The notes below the pieces were generated by a model. It saw only the letters and a program-made list of their open reading frames with translations. It made no database searches and had not been told where the DNA came from. A stretch of 64,000 bases of DNA from an uncultured Lachnospiraceae bacterium (GTDB lineage: Bacteria; Bacillota; Clostridia; Lachnospirales; Lachnospiraceae). Made by a program: the position numbers and the translations under genes. Position 1 is the stretch's first letter. Every line of letters starts with the position of its first letter. Below are positions 34,991 through 43,716 of the stretch, piece by piece. The stretch spans positions 62,001-126,000 of the forward strand of contig CAMUMG010000007.1 in assembly GCA_947089905.1 (NCBI GenBank). The letters are read 5' to 3'.

Positions 34991-35743
34991 TTATATCAAA
35001 ATTGCAGATATCAATGAATATCCCTCTTTTGCCGCCTTTTCTACGAATCTAATCCCATTTAATAATGTAAATTCTCCCTGTTCTGCCTTTAATTCTACCA
35101 GTTCATCTGGAATATAAACTTTAGGATTATTTTCTAAAGGAAATTCTCTTTTACCGAGAATTCTCTTTGGAGAAATGAAAAGCTTTGTTTGATCTGATTT
35201 TGGTTTACAAGCTTCTGACTCTAAAACTTGTGCTAACCACTCTGGTTTACACCAAGTACTATCTAAAATTAAATCATAATTTCTAAAATTAAAATAATCA
35301 ATACCATAAATTTCTTTATATCTTCTATCCTCTGTCTGAGCCCTAAGTTTTAATTGTTCTATTGTTTCTTCTATACAAGAATACTTCTCTACAGCTCCTC
35401 TATTATCATGAAACACTCTTTGTGCTGCTATCTCTAAACTGACTGATAAAAAGACTTTAAAGGAATGTTCCACAAAATTCCATGCCAATCTGGAATCAAA
35501 GACTATCTTTTTTTCTGGATTTTCTTTTGAAATTTTTGCTGTAGCATCATCGATCATTTTGTCATACTTTGGATCTTTACACATTTTTTGATTCATTTCC
35601 AAAACACTGATTCCTAACTGTATTGCTAAAGAACGTTGTACTTTTCCAGTGGAATAAATTTCATATCCATATTGGTTTTCTAATATTTTACATATTGTAG
35701 ACTTTCCACTTCCTAAATTTCCAGTTAATGTTATATGATTCAT
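34991..35743 (-). CDS. Cytidylate-kinase-like P-loop protein
   Basis: 250 residues. P-loop GNLGSGKST (8-16) followed by YGYEIYSTGKVQRSLA, the form seen in the cytidylate-kinase-like family (Cmk2) common in Clostridia, and DSRLAWNFV plus the RAQTEDRRYKEIYGID lid segment. It lacks the full CMP-binding insert of housekeeping Cmk, and has a C-terminal extension of about 70 residues with no recognised motif. Probably phosphorylates a nucleotide or small molecule; substrate uncertain. Monocistronic. Confidence 0.8.
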   Translation of the reverse strand: MNHITLTGNLGSGKSTICKILENQYGYEIYSTGKVQRSLAIQLGISVLEMNQKMCKDPKYDKMIDDATAKISKENPEKKIVFDSRLAWNFVEHSFKVFLSVSLEIAAQRVFHDNRGAVEKYSCIEETIEQLKLRAQTEDRRYKEIYGIDYFNFRNYDLILDSTWCKPEWLAQVLESEACKPKSDQTKLFISPKRILGKREFPLENNPKVYIPDELVELKAEQGEFTLLNGIRFVEKAAKEGYSLISAILI

Positions 35744-35915
35744 AAGTGCCTCCCTCGTTTAAAATTTAATTTTCGTAAAACTTGACTATATTTTAAACAA
35801 ATTCGTCATAAATTCTTAAGAAAACTTCCATTGGATTATTTACGAATCTATGATACACTATCAGACGTTAAATAGCAATGGGCAATCTTAAACAAGAAAA
35901 GAAAGAGGTGTAACC

Positions 35916-38087
35916 ATGGAGGAGAAAACTTCTCATCCTACATTGCAAAGTTTAAAGTCAATCTTGCTTTCTCCTGTTAAACGATGCTTTTTTATTGGAC
36001 TTATCTTAGAACTTTTTGTTGAAATATGTTCTAGATGTTCTCTTTGGAAAGCTATTGTTTTTTTAGTAACGAATCCTTTTGTCTTTTTGTATAATCTATT
36101 GATTATTACAGCTACTTTATCGATCTCTTTGATCGTAAGACGTAAAGTATTTGCTCTTATCTTAACATCGTTACTTTGGATTATTGTAGGAGTTGTTGAC
36201 TTGATTTTACTTCAATTTCGAACCACTCCTTTTACCGCAGTAGATATTACTTTGCTTAGTTCTACAATCCAAATTATTCCACACTATCTCAATACATTTT
36301 ATCTTATTTTAATTGGGATTGGAACTGTACTTTTAATTACAGGATTAATTATTTTATATAAAAAAGCTCCAAAATACAAAGGAATTCTACATCGTTTTCG
36401 TAGTTTTACTTTTTGTGTTATGTTTACACTATCTATTTTTGGACTAACTCATATTTATGTATTTGTAGGATTATTATCTGAAAACTTTGGAAATCTTGCA
36501 GATGCTTATCATTCCTATGGACTGCCTTATTGCTTTATCAATAGTATTATTAATACAGGAATTGATAAACCAAAAAATTATTCCCAAAAGACGATTACAC
36601 AGATTGTAGATAGTTTAGAAAATGGAATTGTAATTAAGGCTTCTGATATTTCACCAACTCAAAAGCCAAAAACACCTTCTGCTACTGCTGTATTGACGCC
36701 AATTCCTCCTAAAATACCAACCGATGAATTAAATATTCCTCAAACAATACCAACTAAAAAGACTCCAAACATTATTATGTTGCAGCTAGAATCCTTTTTT
36801 GATCCGACTTCTATTATAGGTTCTACCTTTACTAAAGATCCTATTCCGAATTTTCGATACTTAAAGGAAGCTTATACCTCTGGCTATCTGAGTGTCCCAA
36901 GTGTTGGTGCGGGAACCGCCAATACAGAATTTGAAGCAATTACTGGAATGAATTTAGACTTTTTTGGTCCGGGCGAATATCCCTATAAAACAATTCTTCA
37001 ACAGACTACTTGTGAAAGTATTGGATATAATTTAAAGCCATTGGGATATCAGACACATGCCCTGCATAATAATGATGGCACTTTTTATGGGAGAAATACC
37101 GTATTCTCCCAACTTGGTTTTGATACATTTACTTCCATTGAATATATGGAAGATCTGGAATTTACACCTCTTGGCTGGGCTAAAGATAGTATTTTAACCG
37201 ATGAAATAAGAAAAATTCTTGAAAGTACAAAAACTCAAGATTTTATTTATGCAATTTCTGTTCAAGGACATGGAGCCTATCCTACACAGGCAATATTAGA
37301 AGATCCAGAAATCGATCTCACTTTGCCAGAAGGATTTTCAAAGGAAACATATTATGGAATGTTATACTATTCTAATGAAATCCATAAGATGGATCACTTT
37401 ATTGGTGAATTAGTTTCCTATTTAGAACAGTGTGGAGAACCAACCGTTCTTATTATGTATGGCGATCACCTGCCTGGATTTTCTCTTTTGCCAGAACAAC
37501 TTACAAATAACTCTTTATTTCAAACAGAATATGTACTTTGGAGTAATTTTGAATTAGAACGAGAACAAATGGATTTAGAAGCTTATCAACTATATCCTTA
37601 TTTATTTGAACGCTTAGACATTCAAGAGGGATTAATTCCAAAACTACACAGAACCCAAAAAGACTCTGATATTTATTTAGAACAATTAAAAATGTTAGAA
37701 TATGATATGTTATATGGTAATTTAGACTGTTATGGGGGAGTGAACCCATTTAAGCCAACAAATTTGCAGATGGGAACAACCCCTGCAAGTATTTATAGTT
37801 ATCGTGTAAACATCTCAGATACTGATTCTGAACAATATTTACTGCATATCGTTGGAGATTACTTTAATACCTACAGCCGTCTTTGTATTAATGGCAGTCC
37901 AGTAAAAGATGTACAGATAGAAAGCCGAAATCTGCTTGTTGCAGATAATCTAAAGCTTAAAAATGGTGATAAGATCAGTATTGCACAAATTGGAAAAGAT
38001 GGAAAGATCTTAAGTTCTACCAATGAACTTATTGTCCAACTTCCTATTTCACCAACACCTATTTCAGAAAAAGAACAGGAAGAGTAA
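35916..38087 (+). CDS. LTA-synthase family sulfatase (membrane phosphoglycerol transferase)
   Basis: 723 residues. Five N-terminal membrane helices (to about 190), a Pro/Thr-rich linker (ISPTQKPKTPSATAVLTPIP region), then an extracellular sulfatase-fold domain. The catalytic Thr lies in GAGTANTEFEAITG; metal ligands include NIIMLQLESFFDP, YGDHLPGF and the HALHNNDGTFYGR region. Such enzymes polymerise glycerol-phosphate from phosphatidylglycerol, or transfer it to glycans. The ~100-residue C-terminal extension with an OmpL-like beta domain (YSYRVNISDTDSEQYLLHIV) is not in classical LtaS. Own SD AAAGAGGTG. Confidence 0.9.
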   Translation: MEEKTSHPTLQSLKSILLSPVKRCFFIGLILELFVEICSRCSLWKAIVFLVTNPFVFLYNLLIITATLSISLIVRRKVFALILTSLLWIIVGVVDLILLQFRTTPFTAVDITLLSSTIQIIPHYLNTFYLILIGIGTVLLITGLIILYKKAPKYKGILHRFRSFTFCVMFTLSIFGLTHIYVFVGLLSENFGNLADAYHSYGLPYCFINSIINTGIDKPKNYSQKTITQIVDSLENGIVIKASDISPTQKPKTPSATAVLTPIPPKIPTDELNIPQTIPTKKTPNIIMLQLESFFDPTSIIGSTFTKDPIPNFRYLKEAYTSGYLSVPSVGAGTANTEFEAITGMNLDFFGPGEYPYKTILQQTTCESIGYNLKPLGYQTHALHNNDGTFYGRNTVFSQLGFDTFTSIEYMEDLEFTPLGWAKDSILTDEIRKILESTKTQDFIYAISVQGHGAYPTQAILEDPEIDLTLPEGFSKETYYGMLYYSNEIHKMDHFIGELVSYLEQCGEPTVLIMYGDHLPGFSLLPEQLTNNSLFQTEYVLWSNFELEREQMDLEAYQLYPYLFERLDIQEGLIPKLHRTQKDSDIYLEQLKMLEYDMLYGNLDCYGGVNPFKPTNLQMGTTPASIYSYRVNISDTDSEQYLLHIVGDYFNTYSRLCINGSPVKDVQIESRNLLVADNLKLKNGDKISIAQIGKDGKILSSTNELIVQLPISPTPISEKEQEE

Positions 38088-38092
38088 AAAAC

Positions 38093-38132
38093 GATGCCGC
38101 AAAATAGATTTTTAATACTAAATTGCGGCATC
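38093..38132. terminator. Bidirectional terminator, LTA synthase / PARG
   Basis: Stem GATGCCGCAA (38093-38102) with TTGCGGCATC (38123-38132), A-run before and T-run after; between convergent genes. Confidence 0.85.
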
Positions 38133-38138
38133 ATTATT

Positions 38139-38948
38139 TTAATTAGTAAAAATGGAAAATTCTTTTAAACACTCCTTCGATTCTGAACGATCAAAAATAG
38201 CAAAACAAATACTTTCAAAATCCTTTTGATAGCCCTTTTCTAGTAATTCTTTCCACCAATTTGCTACATCGTGTGGATCGTTTTGAAATACTCCACACCC
38301 ATATGCCCCTAAAATTAAATTTTTTGCCCCTTCTTTTTTAAAAATCTGAAGACTTCTTTCCATTCGTACTTTCATTTTTTGTTTTGCTAAATTCGAATCT
38401 TCGCCCTTTAATAAAACCTGTCCATAATTGACTGCTGGCAGTGTTAAAACCGATGCAAGCACAGGAGTTTCTAAAAGTTCAAATTTCTCATTTCGAAAAA
38501 ATACAACATCTGGCGAATAAATTGCTCCATCTGTATAAATCATAGAACGTGTATTTCTATTTTTTTCATAATACTCCCAGTGTGCTGTTAATGTATCATA
38601 TAATCCACTGGAAACTGCTAAACTTTCCTCTTGCGCCATGGCTCCATTTAAAAATCCGCCTCCCGGATTTTTTGCACTTGCAAAATTTAATACGCCAATT
38701 TTTTCTTTTTTTGCATGAACAGCATCTAAAATTGCTCGTACTGTTTGGAAAGAATTTACATAGATTACACACGATTGTCTATCTGCTTTTGTTGCTTCCT
38801 GCTCTAGTTTTTCCTCTGGAGCAATATAATGACTGTTTTCAATCGAGTTTTTGTGCATTGGCTCAATTTGTATTTTTTTATTATTCCAAATATAAAAACC
38901 ATTTTTTAAAATTTCTAATGTTTCTTTTGCAACTGCTTTTCGATTCAT
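38139..38948 (-). CDS. Microbial-type poly(ADP-ribose) glycohydrolase (TIGR02452 / DUF2263)
   Basis: 269 residues of macrodomain fold. The PARG signature GGG-X6-8-QEE is complete in GGGFLNGAMAQEESL (GGG at 96-98, QEE at 106-108), and the C-terminal part has LILGAYGCGVFQNDP, another macrodomain mark. Removes ADP-ribose from proteins or related substrates. SD AGAAATGAGG (38962-38953) has an out-of-frame ATG, so the start at 38948 is firm. The 160-base leader upstream is rich in inverted repeats. No ADP-ribosyltransferase is present in the window. Confidence 0.9.
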   Translation of the reverse strand: MNRKAVAKETLEILKNGFYIWNNKKIQIEPMHKNSIENSHYIAPEEKLEQEATKADRQSCVIYVNSFQTVRAILDAVHAKKEKIGVLNFASAKNPGGGFLNGAMAQEESLAVSSGLYDTLTAHWEYYEKNRNTRSMIYTDGAIYSPDVVFFRNEKFELLETPVLASVLTLPAVNYGQVLLKGEDSNLAKQKMKVRMERSLQIFKKEGAKNLILGAYGCGVFQNDPHDVANWWKELLEKGYQKDFESICFAIFDRSESKECLKEFSIFTN

Positions 38949-39108
38949 TTTTCCTCATTTCTACACAGACTGTTTGTTCCAATCCACTCGCGGCAGTTAA
39001 GAACAAAACAATTATGTGGATTGCTTCATGACAGTAGAGAATACCGCTTTCGCTCCACCCGCTACTGCCGTTATAATTGTTCCTAACAATTTCTTTTGCT
39101 ATTAATTA
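38949..39108 (-). promoter_or_regulatory. Structured leader of the PARG gene
   Basis: Several inverted repeats: CAATCCAC (39023-39016, minus) with GTGGATTG (38987-38980); CAGTAG with CTACTG around 39067-39032; AACAATTA with TAATTGTT (39081-39074 and 39014-39007); and TTTGTTC (39007-39001) with GAACAAA (38979-38973). These pairings overlap, so they are alternative folds. Ends at the SD decamer. No T-run, so not a simple terminator. Confidence 0.45.
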
Positions 39109-40143
39109 TTAAAATATGGTTGTCTTTTTACATAAACCCCCGATTGTTTTTAAAAGCTGTCTTACTTCTTCTTGTGTATTAAACCATCCGAAACTTGCCC
39201 TTACAAATTCTTCTATTTTTGCAGCTTTCAGCCATTCTGACAAATATGGTTCTGTATCACGAGCAGTCCGAAGAACAATCTGTCCTTCCTGTTTTATCCG
39301 ATTTACAAGCCAATCTGCGGAATAACCATGTAGAGCAAACGTAACTATTCCTGTTCGTTCTTTTTCTAGTGTTGGGCCTAAGACAATCGTATCTGAAAAG
39401 GCTTGTAATCCCTCTAAAAGTTCTGCTGATAGTTCCTGTTCTTTTTGAAGCTTTTCTCGTTGCCCGTCCATTCCCCAAAGCAGTGTTTTACACAGGCTTT
39501 CTAATACTGTTTGACTAATTTGCTCTTCTTTTAAAACATTGGGCATTGTTTCAAAAATATTTTCTCGTTTACATAGAAAACCTCCACATCCCTGTTTTCC
39601 ATATAATTTCTTATGACCAGAAAAAATTAAAATATCAGCCTGCATTTTCTCAAATTCTATTGGTAAAATACCTGCTGACTGAGCTGCGTCTAAAATGGTA
39701 ACTGCGCCATAAGCATGAGCCTTGGAAAAAATATCTTCTGCTGGAGTAATTGCTCCTGTTAAACTTCCAACTTGATTAATAATCACAACATCTGGCGGAT
39801 AAAGAAAAAATTGTTGTTTTAGTGCTTTCCAGTCAGGTACTGCAGTATTTGGATCTATCGGAAGGAAAAAAAGACGAATTCCATCTTGATATTTTCGTAC
39901 TGAAACTGTCCGTATCGTAACATCTGGCTCAAAGGAAGTTAGATAAACTGTAGAATTTTCATTTAATTTTAAGGAATGAATTACTGTATATAGTGCCTCC
40001 TTTGCAGATGATGTTAAAAAAACCTGCTCTGGAGTTGCCTTAAAGAAATGGGCGATTGTATTTTTTAATGGGCTTAAAGAATCATTGCTCCAAAAATCTA
40101 TTGGTTTTGGATATGTATCCGCTGCATTATCCAAATAAATCAT
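39109..40143 (-). CDS. Class V aminotransferase / cysteine-desulfurase-like PLP enzyme
   Basis: 344 residues. N-terminus MIYLDNAADTYPKP, DAAQSAGILPIEF with the PLP-contacting Asp, and SGHKKLYGKQGCGGFL with the PLP Lys at 178. It is shorter than related selenocysteine-lyase/desulfurases: the segment with GGNPGRSGH normally found after YPKP is missing (residues 15-28 are abbreviated), although the reading frame is intact. Function therefore uncertain; a non-canonical desulfurase is the first guess. Four bases from the next gene upstream. Confidence 0.82.
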   Translation of the reverse strand: MIYLDNAADTYPKPIDFWSNDSLSPLKNTIAHFFKATPEQVFLTSSAKEALYTVIHSLKLNENSTVYLTSFEPDVTIRTVSVRKYQDGIRLFFLPIDPNTAVPDWKALKQQFFLYPPDVVIINQVGSLTGAITPAEDIFSKAHAYGAVTILDAAQSAGILPIEFEKMQADILIFSGHKKLYGKQGCGGFLCKRENIFETMPNVLKEEQISQTVLESLCKTLLWGMDGQREKLQKEQELSAELLEGLQAFSDTIVLGPTLEKERTGIVTFALHGYSADWLVNRIKQEGQIVLRTARDTEPYLSEWLKAAKIEEFVRASFGWFNTQEEVRQLLKTIGGLCKKTTIF

Positions 40144-40147
40144 TCTA

Positions 40148-41062
40148 TCATTCCTCCGATTGCTCTTTCTTTGGATTCTGACATCTGATTTTTTCTAACA
40201 TCTGTTCTACCTCTCCAATCAAAATTGCTGCTTGTTCTTTCATTTGAATCTCACTTCCTTGTGTTTGTATCACATTTTTTACTGAATTTAAAAAGTTATG
40301 ATTTTGTTTCGTATCTTCTGGAATCGAAAAACGCCATCGAATCCATCTTCCGTTGTTTCCAGTAAAAATAATCTCTTTTTCTTTGGAACAAATTTCTTGT
40401 TTTGCCTCTATCTCTTCCTTTACTTCACGTACTCTTATTGTAAATTCATTTAAAGAACCATTTTTCCAGTCTTCTACATAACAGCCCATTACAATTTTGG
40501 ATATCCTAGAAATAATTTCTTCTTCATTATGGATATACAAATTTTCAACGAATTGTAAAAACATTTGCGCAGATGCTGAAAAAACAATATCCTCTCTGTA
40601 ATATAGCATTAAAAGCCACGATTTTAAGCACTGTTCTAAATCTTCGTGGGATCTGTCTTTAAAAATCCTTCGTACCCGTTCTGCTGCCTCTTGCTTTATC
40701 CATCTTACATGAAGTTCCATTTGTCGCTTTACTCTTGTAATTTGCCGTAGACAAAATGCAAGATCTTTTCCTGCTTCCATGCTATGTAAAAGTTTTTGAA
40801 ATAAGACTTTTTCTGGATCACTACTCTTTTTCCAAATGATCCTTCGCAGCTCTTTCATCAATCTCCGGTCTTTCTCTACCATACCATCCATTTCCTGAAA
40901 AGTCAAAGTAATTTGTGGAAGTGAATAATACCAGTCAAACATAGCATCGGTAAGGGTTTGAAGATTTTCTGGATCTGTTTTTTTAAGTTCAATAAAGTCT
41001 TTAAATAATTGTCTTAATCCTTGTAAATAACTTAATTTCTCATTGTCCATCCCTTCTACCAT
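40148..41062 (-). CDS. Conserved-looking helical protein of unknown function
   Basis: 304 residues, strongly charged and mostly helical, no signal peptide or membrane segment, no motif I recognise. Start at ATG 41062 behind GGAAGGGGG. Separated by only four bases from the class V aminotransferase, so the pair is co-transcribed and probably functionally linked. Promoter at 41183-41211 with a leader of about 110 bases. Confidence 0.7.
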   Translation of the reverse strand: MVEGMDNEKLSYLQGLRQLFKDFIELKKTDPENLQTLTDAMFDWYYSLPQITLTFQEMDGMVEKDRRLMKELRRIIWKKSSDPEKVLFQKLLHSMEAGKDLAFCLRQITRVKRQMELHVRWIKQEAAERVRRIFKDRSHEDLEQCLKSWLLMLYYREDIVFSASAQMFLQFVENLYIHNEEEIISRISKIVMGCYVEDWKNGSLNEFTIRVREVKEEIEAKQEICSKEKEIIFTGNNGRWIRWRFSIPEDTKQNHNFLNSVKNVIQTQGSEIQMKEQAAILIGEVEQMLEKIRCQNPKKEQSEE

Positions 41063-41182
41063 AAAACCCCCTTCCTAAGCCAAACTTGCAAAAGGCTCTT
41101 ATAAACACTATTCGCCCTAAAACCGATTATTTTTTAATCGGTTAAAGCTATAACAAATTCTTTAAAATCAAGAAGTAATTCT

Positions 41183-41211
41183 ATTGTATTCCTTTTTTTC
41201 GCTATCGTCAA
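41183..41211 (-). promoter_or_regulatory. Sigma-A promoter of the 304-aa protein / aminotransferase pair
   Basis: Minus strand TTGACG (41211-41206), 17-base spacer, TACAAT (41188-41183). The leader has a hairpin AACCGATTA/TAATCGGTT (41143-41121) with a short T-run, a possible weak attenuator. Confidence 0.65.
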
Positions 41212-41278
41212 GAGCCGTTTGAAGGTATCATTCGTTCAATATTTTGTAATTTTATATAAAAAATTAGATTTCTCTCCA

Positions 41279-41728
41279 TTAAAGAACCTTTAATAGAATT
41301 TCATAAAAGCTTTTTTCTTTTGCATAATTTCCTCTGTATTTTTTTATGACTGGACTTAAAAGAATCATAGCTACTATTAAAATAAAAAGAGAAAGGATAG
41401 AAAATGCGACAGCAAGACCACTCCTTCCACTTAAATTTAAAGAAACAGAACAAATCGCTAGTAAAATAGAAATCAGAGAAATCCCTGTATTAACCAAAAT
41501 ATTATTTGAATTTTCCATATTCTTATCTAGCAAAATTTTTGTTTCTATGTACCCTTTTAACAGATTATAATTTTTTTCTTGTCTAAAATCTTTTAATACT
41601 TTTTCTAACTCCCCTGTTAAATAAACTAATTTAATTCCTTTACTTAACCATAACTCTTTTACTTTATCAATTTCTACTAGCATCTGTTCTATTGTAAGTT
41701 CTCTTTTTTTAGTAATCTGTTCTTCCAT
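41279..41728 (-). CDS. Small two-helix membrane protein, unknown function
   Basis: 149 residues: a charged helical N-terminal part (1-75), then two membrane helices (TGISLISILLAICSVSLNL and LAVAFSILSLFILIVAMILL), then a short basic tail. No family recognised. Stands alone with a poor SD region; a real but possibly weakly expressed gene. Confidence 0.55.
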   Translation of the reverse strand: MEEQITKKRELTIEQMLVEIDKVKELWLSKGIKLVYLTGELEKVLKDFRQEKNYNLLKGYIETKILLDKNMENSNNILVNTGISLISILLAICSVSLNLSGRSGLAVAFSILSLFILIVAMILLSPVIKKYRGNYAKEKSFYEILLKVL

Positions 41729-41792
41729 TCTTTCTTTTTGAAAATTTTTATTTTCAATCTTTCTCCTCTTTTATTTTTCATTTTAAATCAAA

Positions 41793-41841
41793 AACTTGCT
41801 GTTCGATATAGATTACTTCAAAAAACCGAACAGCAAGTTTA
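41793..41841 (-). terminator. Terminator of the phosphoglucomutase gene
   Basis: Stem AAACTTGCTGTTCG (41793-41806) with CGAACAGCAAGTTT (41828-41841), 14 pairs, followed on the minus strand by TTGATTT. Confidence 0.8.
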
Positions 41842-41861
41842 CTATTTCTTATTACTTTCTA

Positions 41862-43598
41862 TTATGACATTTTTTCAATCATTTCCATTACTTTTTTACC
41901 AAGAGCTGCTGATTTTTCGTTGGCATCTTCTAGGGAAGTTCCAACAATACCAAAATAGAATTTTACTTTTGGTTCTGTACCAGAAGGACGTACACACAGC
42001 CAAGCATGATCTGTCATTTCATAATAAAGTACATTAGAAGAAGGAAGTCCTGTTGGAACAACCTCTCCAGTCTTTAAGTCCTTAATGGTATCCTTTTTAT
42101 AATCTCTTGCCTTTAATACCTCGTAATCTCCTACTTTTACTGGAGGATGTTCTCTAAGTGTATTCATAATTGTCTGAATTTTTTCTAAACCTTCAATTCC
42201 CTTCATTGTCACAGAAGTAACATCTTCTTTATAATAGCCAAGCTGGTCATACATATCGATCATGGCATCCCAAAGTGTCTTTCCCTGTGTCTTGTAATAT
42301 GCTGCTGCCTCACATAGAGCCATTGTCGCAACAATGGCATCTTTATCTCTTGCATGTGTTCCGATAAGGCATCCATAGCTTTCTTCAAAACCAAACAGAT
42401 ATGTTCCAACACCCTTTGTTTCAAACTGTAAGATCTGCTGTCCAATATACTTAAATCCAGTTAAAACTTCAATAAGGCGAACTTTATAATGCTCTGCAAT
42501 CGCAGTTGCCATATTCGAAGTTACAATCGTCTTAATCAAAGCACCATCTTCTGGAAGTGATCCATTTATGCGTTGGCGTTCTTTTAGTTCATAATTAGCA
42601 AGTAGACATCCTGACATATTTCCAGTAAGAGAAATATATTCTCCTGTCTTTGCATCTTTTACATATACTCCAAGACGATCCGCATCTGGATCAGTTGCTA
42701 ATACTAGATCGGCATCCTTTTCCTTTGCAAGTTTTAATGCAAGTGTAAATGCCTCTGCTGCCTCTGGATTCGGATAGCTGACAGTTGGAAATTCTCCATC
42801 TGGAAGTTCCTGTTCTGGCACAACATAAACAGATTGAAAGCCTAATTCTTTTAATACTCTTCTCACTGGAAGATTTCCTGTTCCATGTAAAGGAGTATAC
42901 ACAATCTTTAATTCACTTCCTACTGCATCAATACTATCTTGATGAATTACCTGCTTTTTTAACTCAGCTATATACTTATCATCAATTTCTTCGCCAATAG
43001 TCTGATACAGTCCCTTCTCCTTTGCTTCCTGCTTGTCCATTGTCTTTACTGACGCATAATCAGTGACTGCCTTAACCTCTTCCATAATTCCGGTATCATT
43101 TGGAGGGGTAATCTGTGCACCATCTTCCCAATAAACTTTATATCCATTATATTCCGGTGGATTGTGGCTTGCAGTAACATTAATTCCTGCAATACAAGAA
43201 AGATAACGAACTGCAAAAGAAAGTTCTGGAGTTGGACGTAAGGACTCAAACACATATGCCTTAATTCCATTCGCTGCCAGACATAAAGCTGCCTCGTCCG
43301 CAAATTCAGGTGACATTCTTCTGGAATCATATGCAACTGCAACTCCACGACCGATTCCGCCCATTTTTAAAATATAATTAGCAAGCCCCTGAGTTGCCTT
43401 TCGAACAGTATAGACATTCATACGATTTGTTCCCGCACCAATAATACCACGTAATCCTGCTGTACCAAATTCGAGATCTGCATAAAAACGCTCTTTAATC
43501 TCATTGTCATTATCCCGAATACTCTCTAACTCTTTCTTTGTTGTAGCATCGAAATAAGGATTCTTTAACCACTCTTCATACATTGCCTTATAATCCAT
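41862..43598 (-). CDS. pgcA: Phosphoglucomutase / phosphomannomutase (PgcA-type)
   Basis: 578-residue alpha-D-phosphohexomutase that interconverts glucose-1-P and glucose-6-P. The phosphoserine is S144 in VTASHNPPEYNGYK, the metal loop is ATDPDADRLGVYV, the sugar-binding loop is GFEESYGCLIG and the phosphate-binding loop is RPSGTEPKVKFY. Length matches Gram-positive PgcA. Links glycogen phosphorylase (48147-50606) to glycolysis and supplies UDP-glucose precursors. A hairpin GCCGA/TCGGC lies just before the SD. Confidence 0.94.
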   Translation of the reverse strand: MDYKAMYEEWLKNPYFDATTKKELESIRDNDNEIKERFYADLEFGTAGLRGIIGAGTNRMNVYTVRKATQGLANYILKMGGIGRGVAVAYDSRRMSPEFADEAALCLAANGIKAYVFESLRPTPELSFAVRYLSCIAGINVTASHNPPEYNGYKVYWEDGAQITPPNDTGIMEEVKAVTDYASVKTMDKQEAKEKGLYQTIGEEIDDKYIAELKKQVIHQDSIDAVGSELKIVYTPLHGTGNLPVRRVLKELGFQSVYVVPEQELPDGEFPTVSYPNPEAAEAFTLALKLAKEKDADLVLATDPDADRLGVYVKDAKTGEYISLTGNMSGCLLANYELKERQRINGSLPEDGALIKTIVTSNMATAIAEHYKVRLIEVLTGFKYIGQQILQFETKGVGTYLFGFEESYGCLIGTHARDKDAIVATMALCEAAAYYKTQGKTLWDAMIDMYDQLGYYKEDVTSVTMKGIEGLEKIQTIMNTLREHPPVKVGDYEVLKARDYKKDTIKDLKTGEVVPTGLPSSNVLYYEMTDHAWLCVRPSGTEPKVKFYFGIVGTSLEDANEKSAALGKKVMEMIEKMS

Positions 43599-43716
43599 TT
43601 TGCCGCCTCCTGTATTTTGCCGAGAAAAAATCGGCTTATTTGGTTTTATTTTAACATAAATAAAACTTTTTATCCACTGTTTTCTTCCACAATTTCTTTT
43701 TATTCATCTGATAAAA

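Noticed and set aside
41121-41143. Hairpin AACCGATTA/TAATCGGTT as a strong terminator
   Set aside because: The following T-run is only two to three bases, and it lies within the leader of the downstream gene pair.
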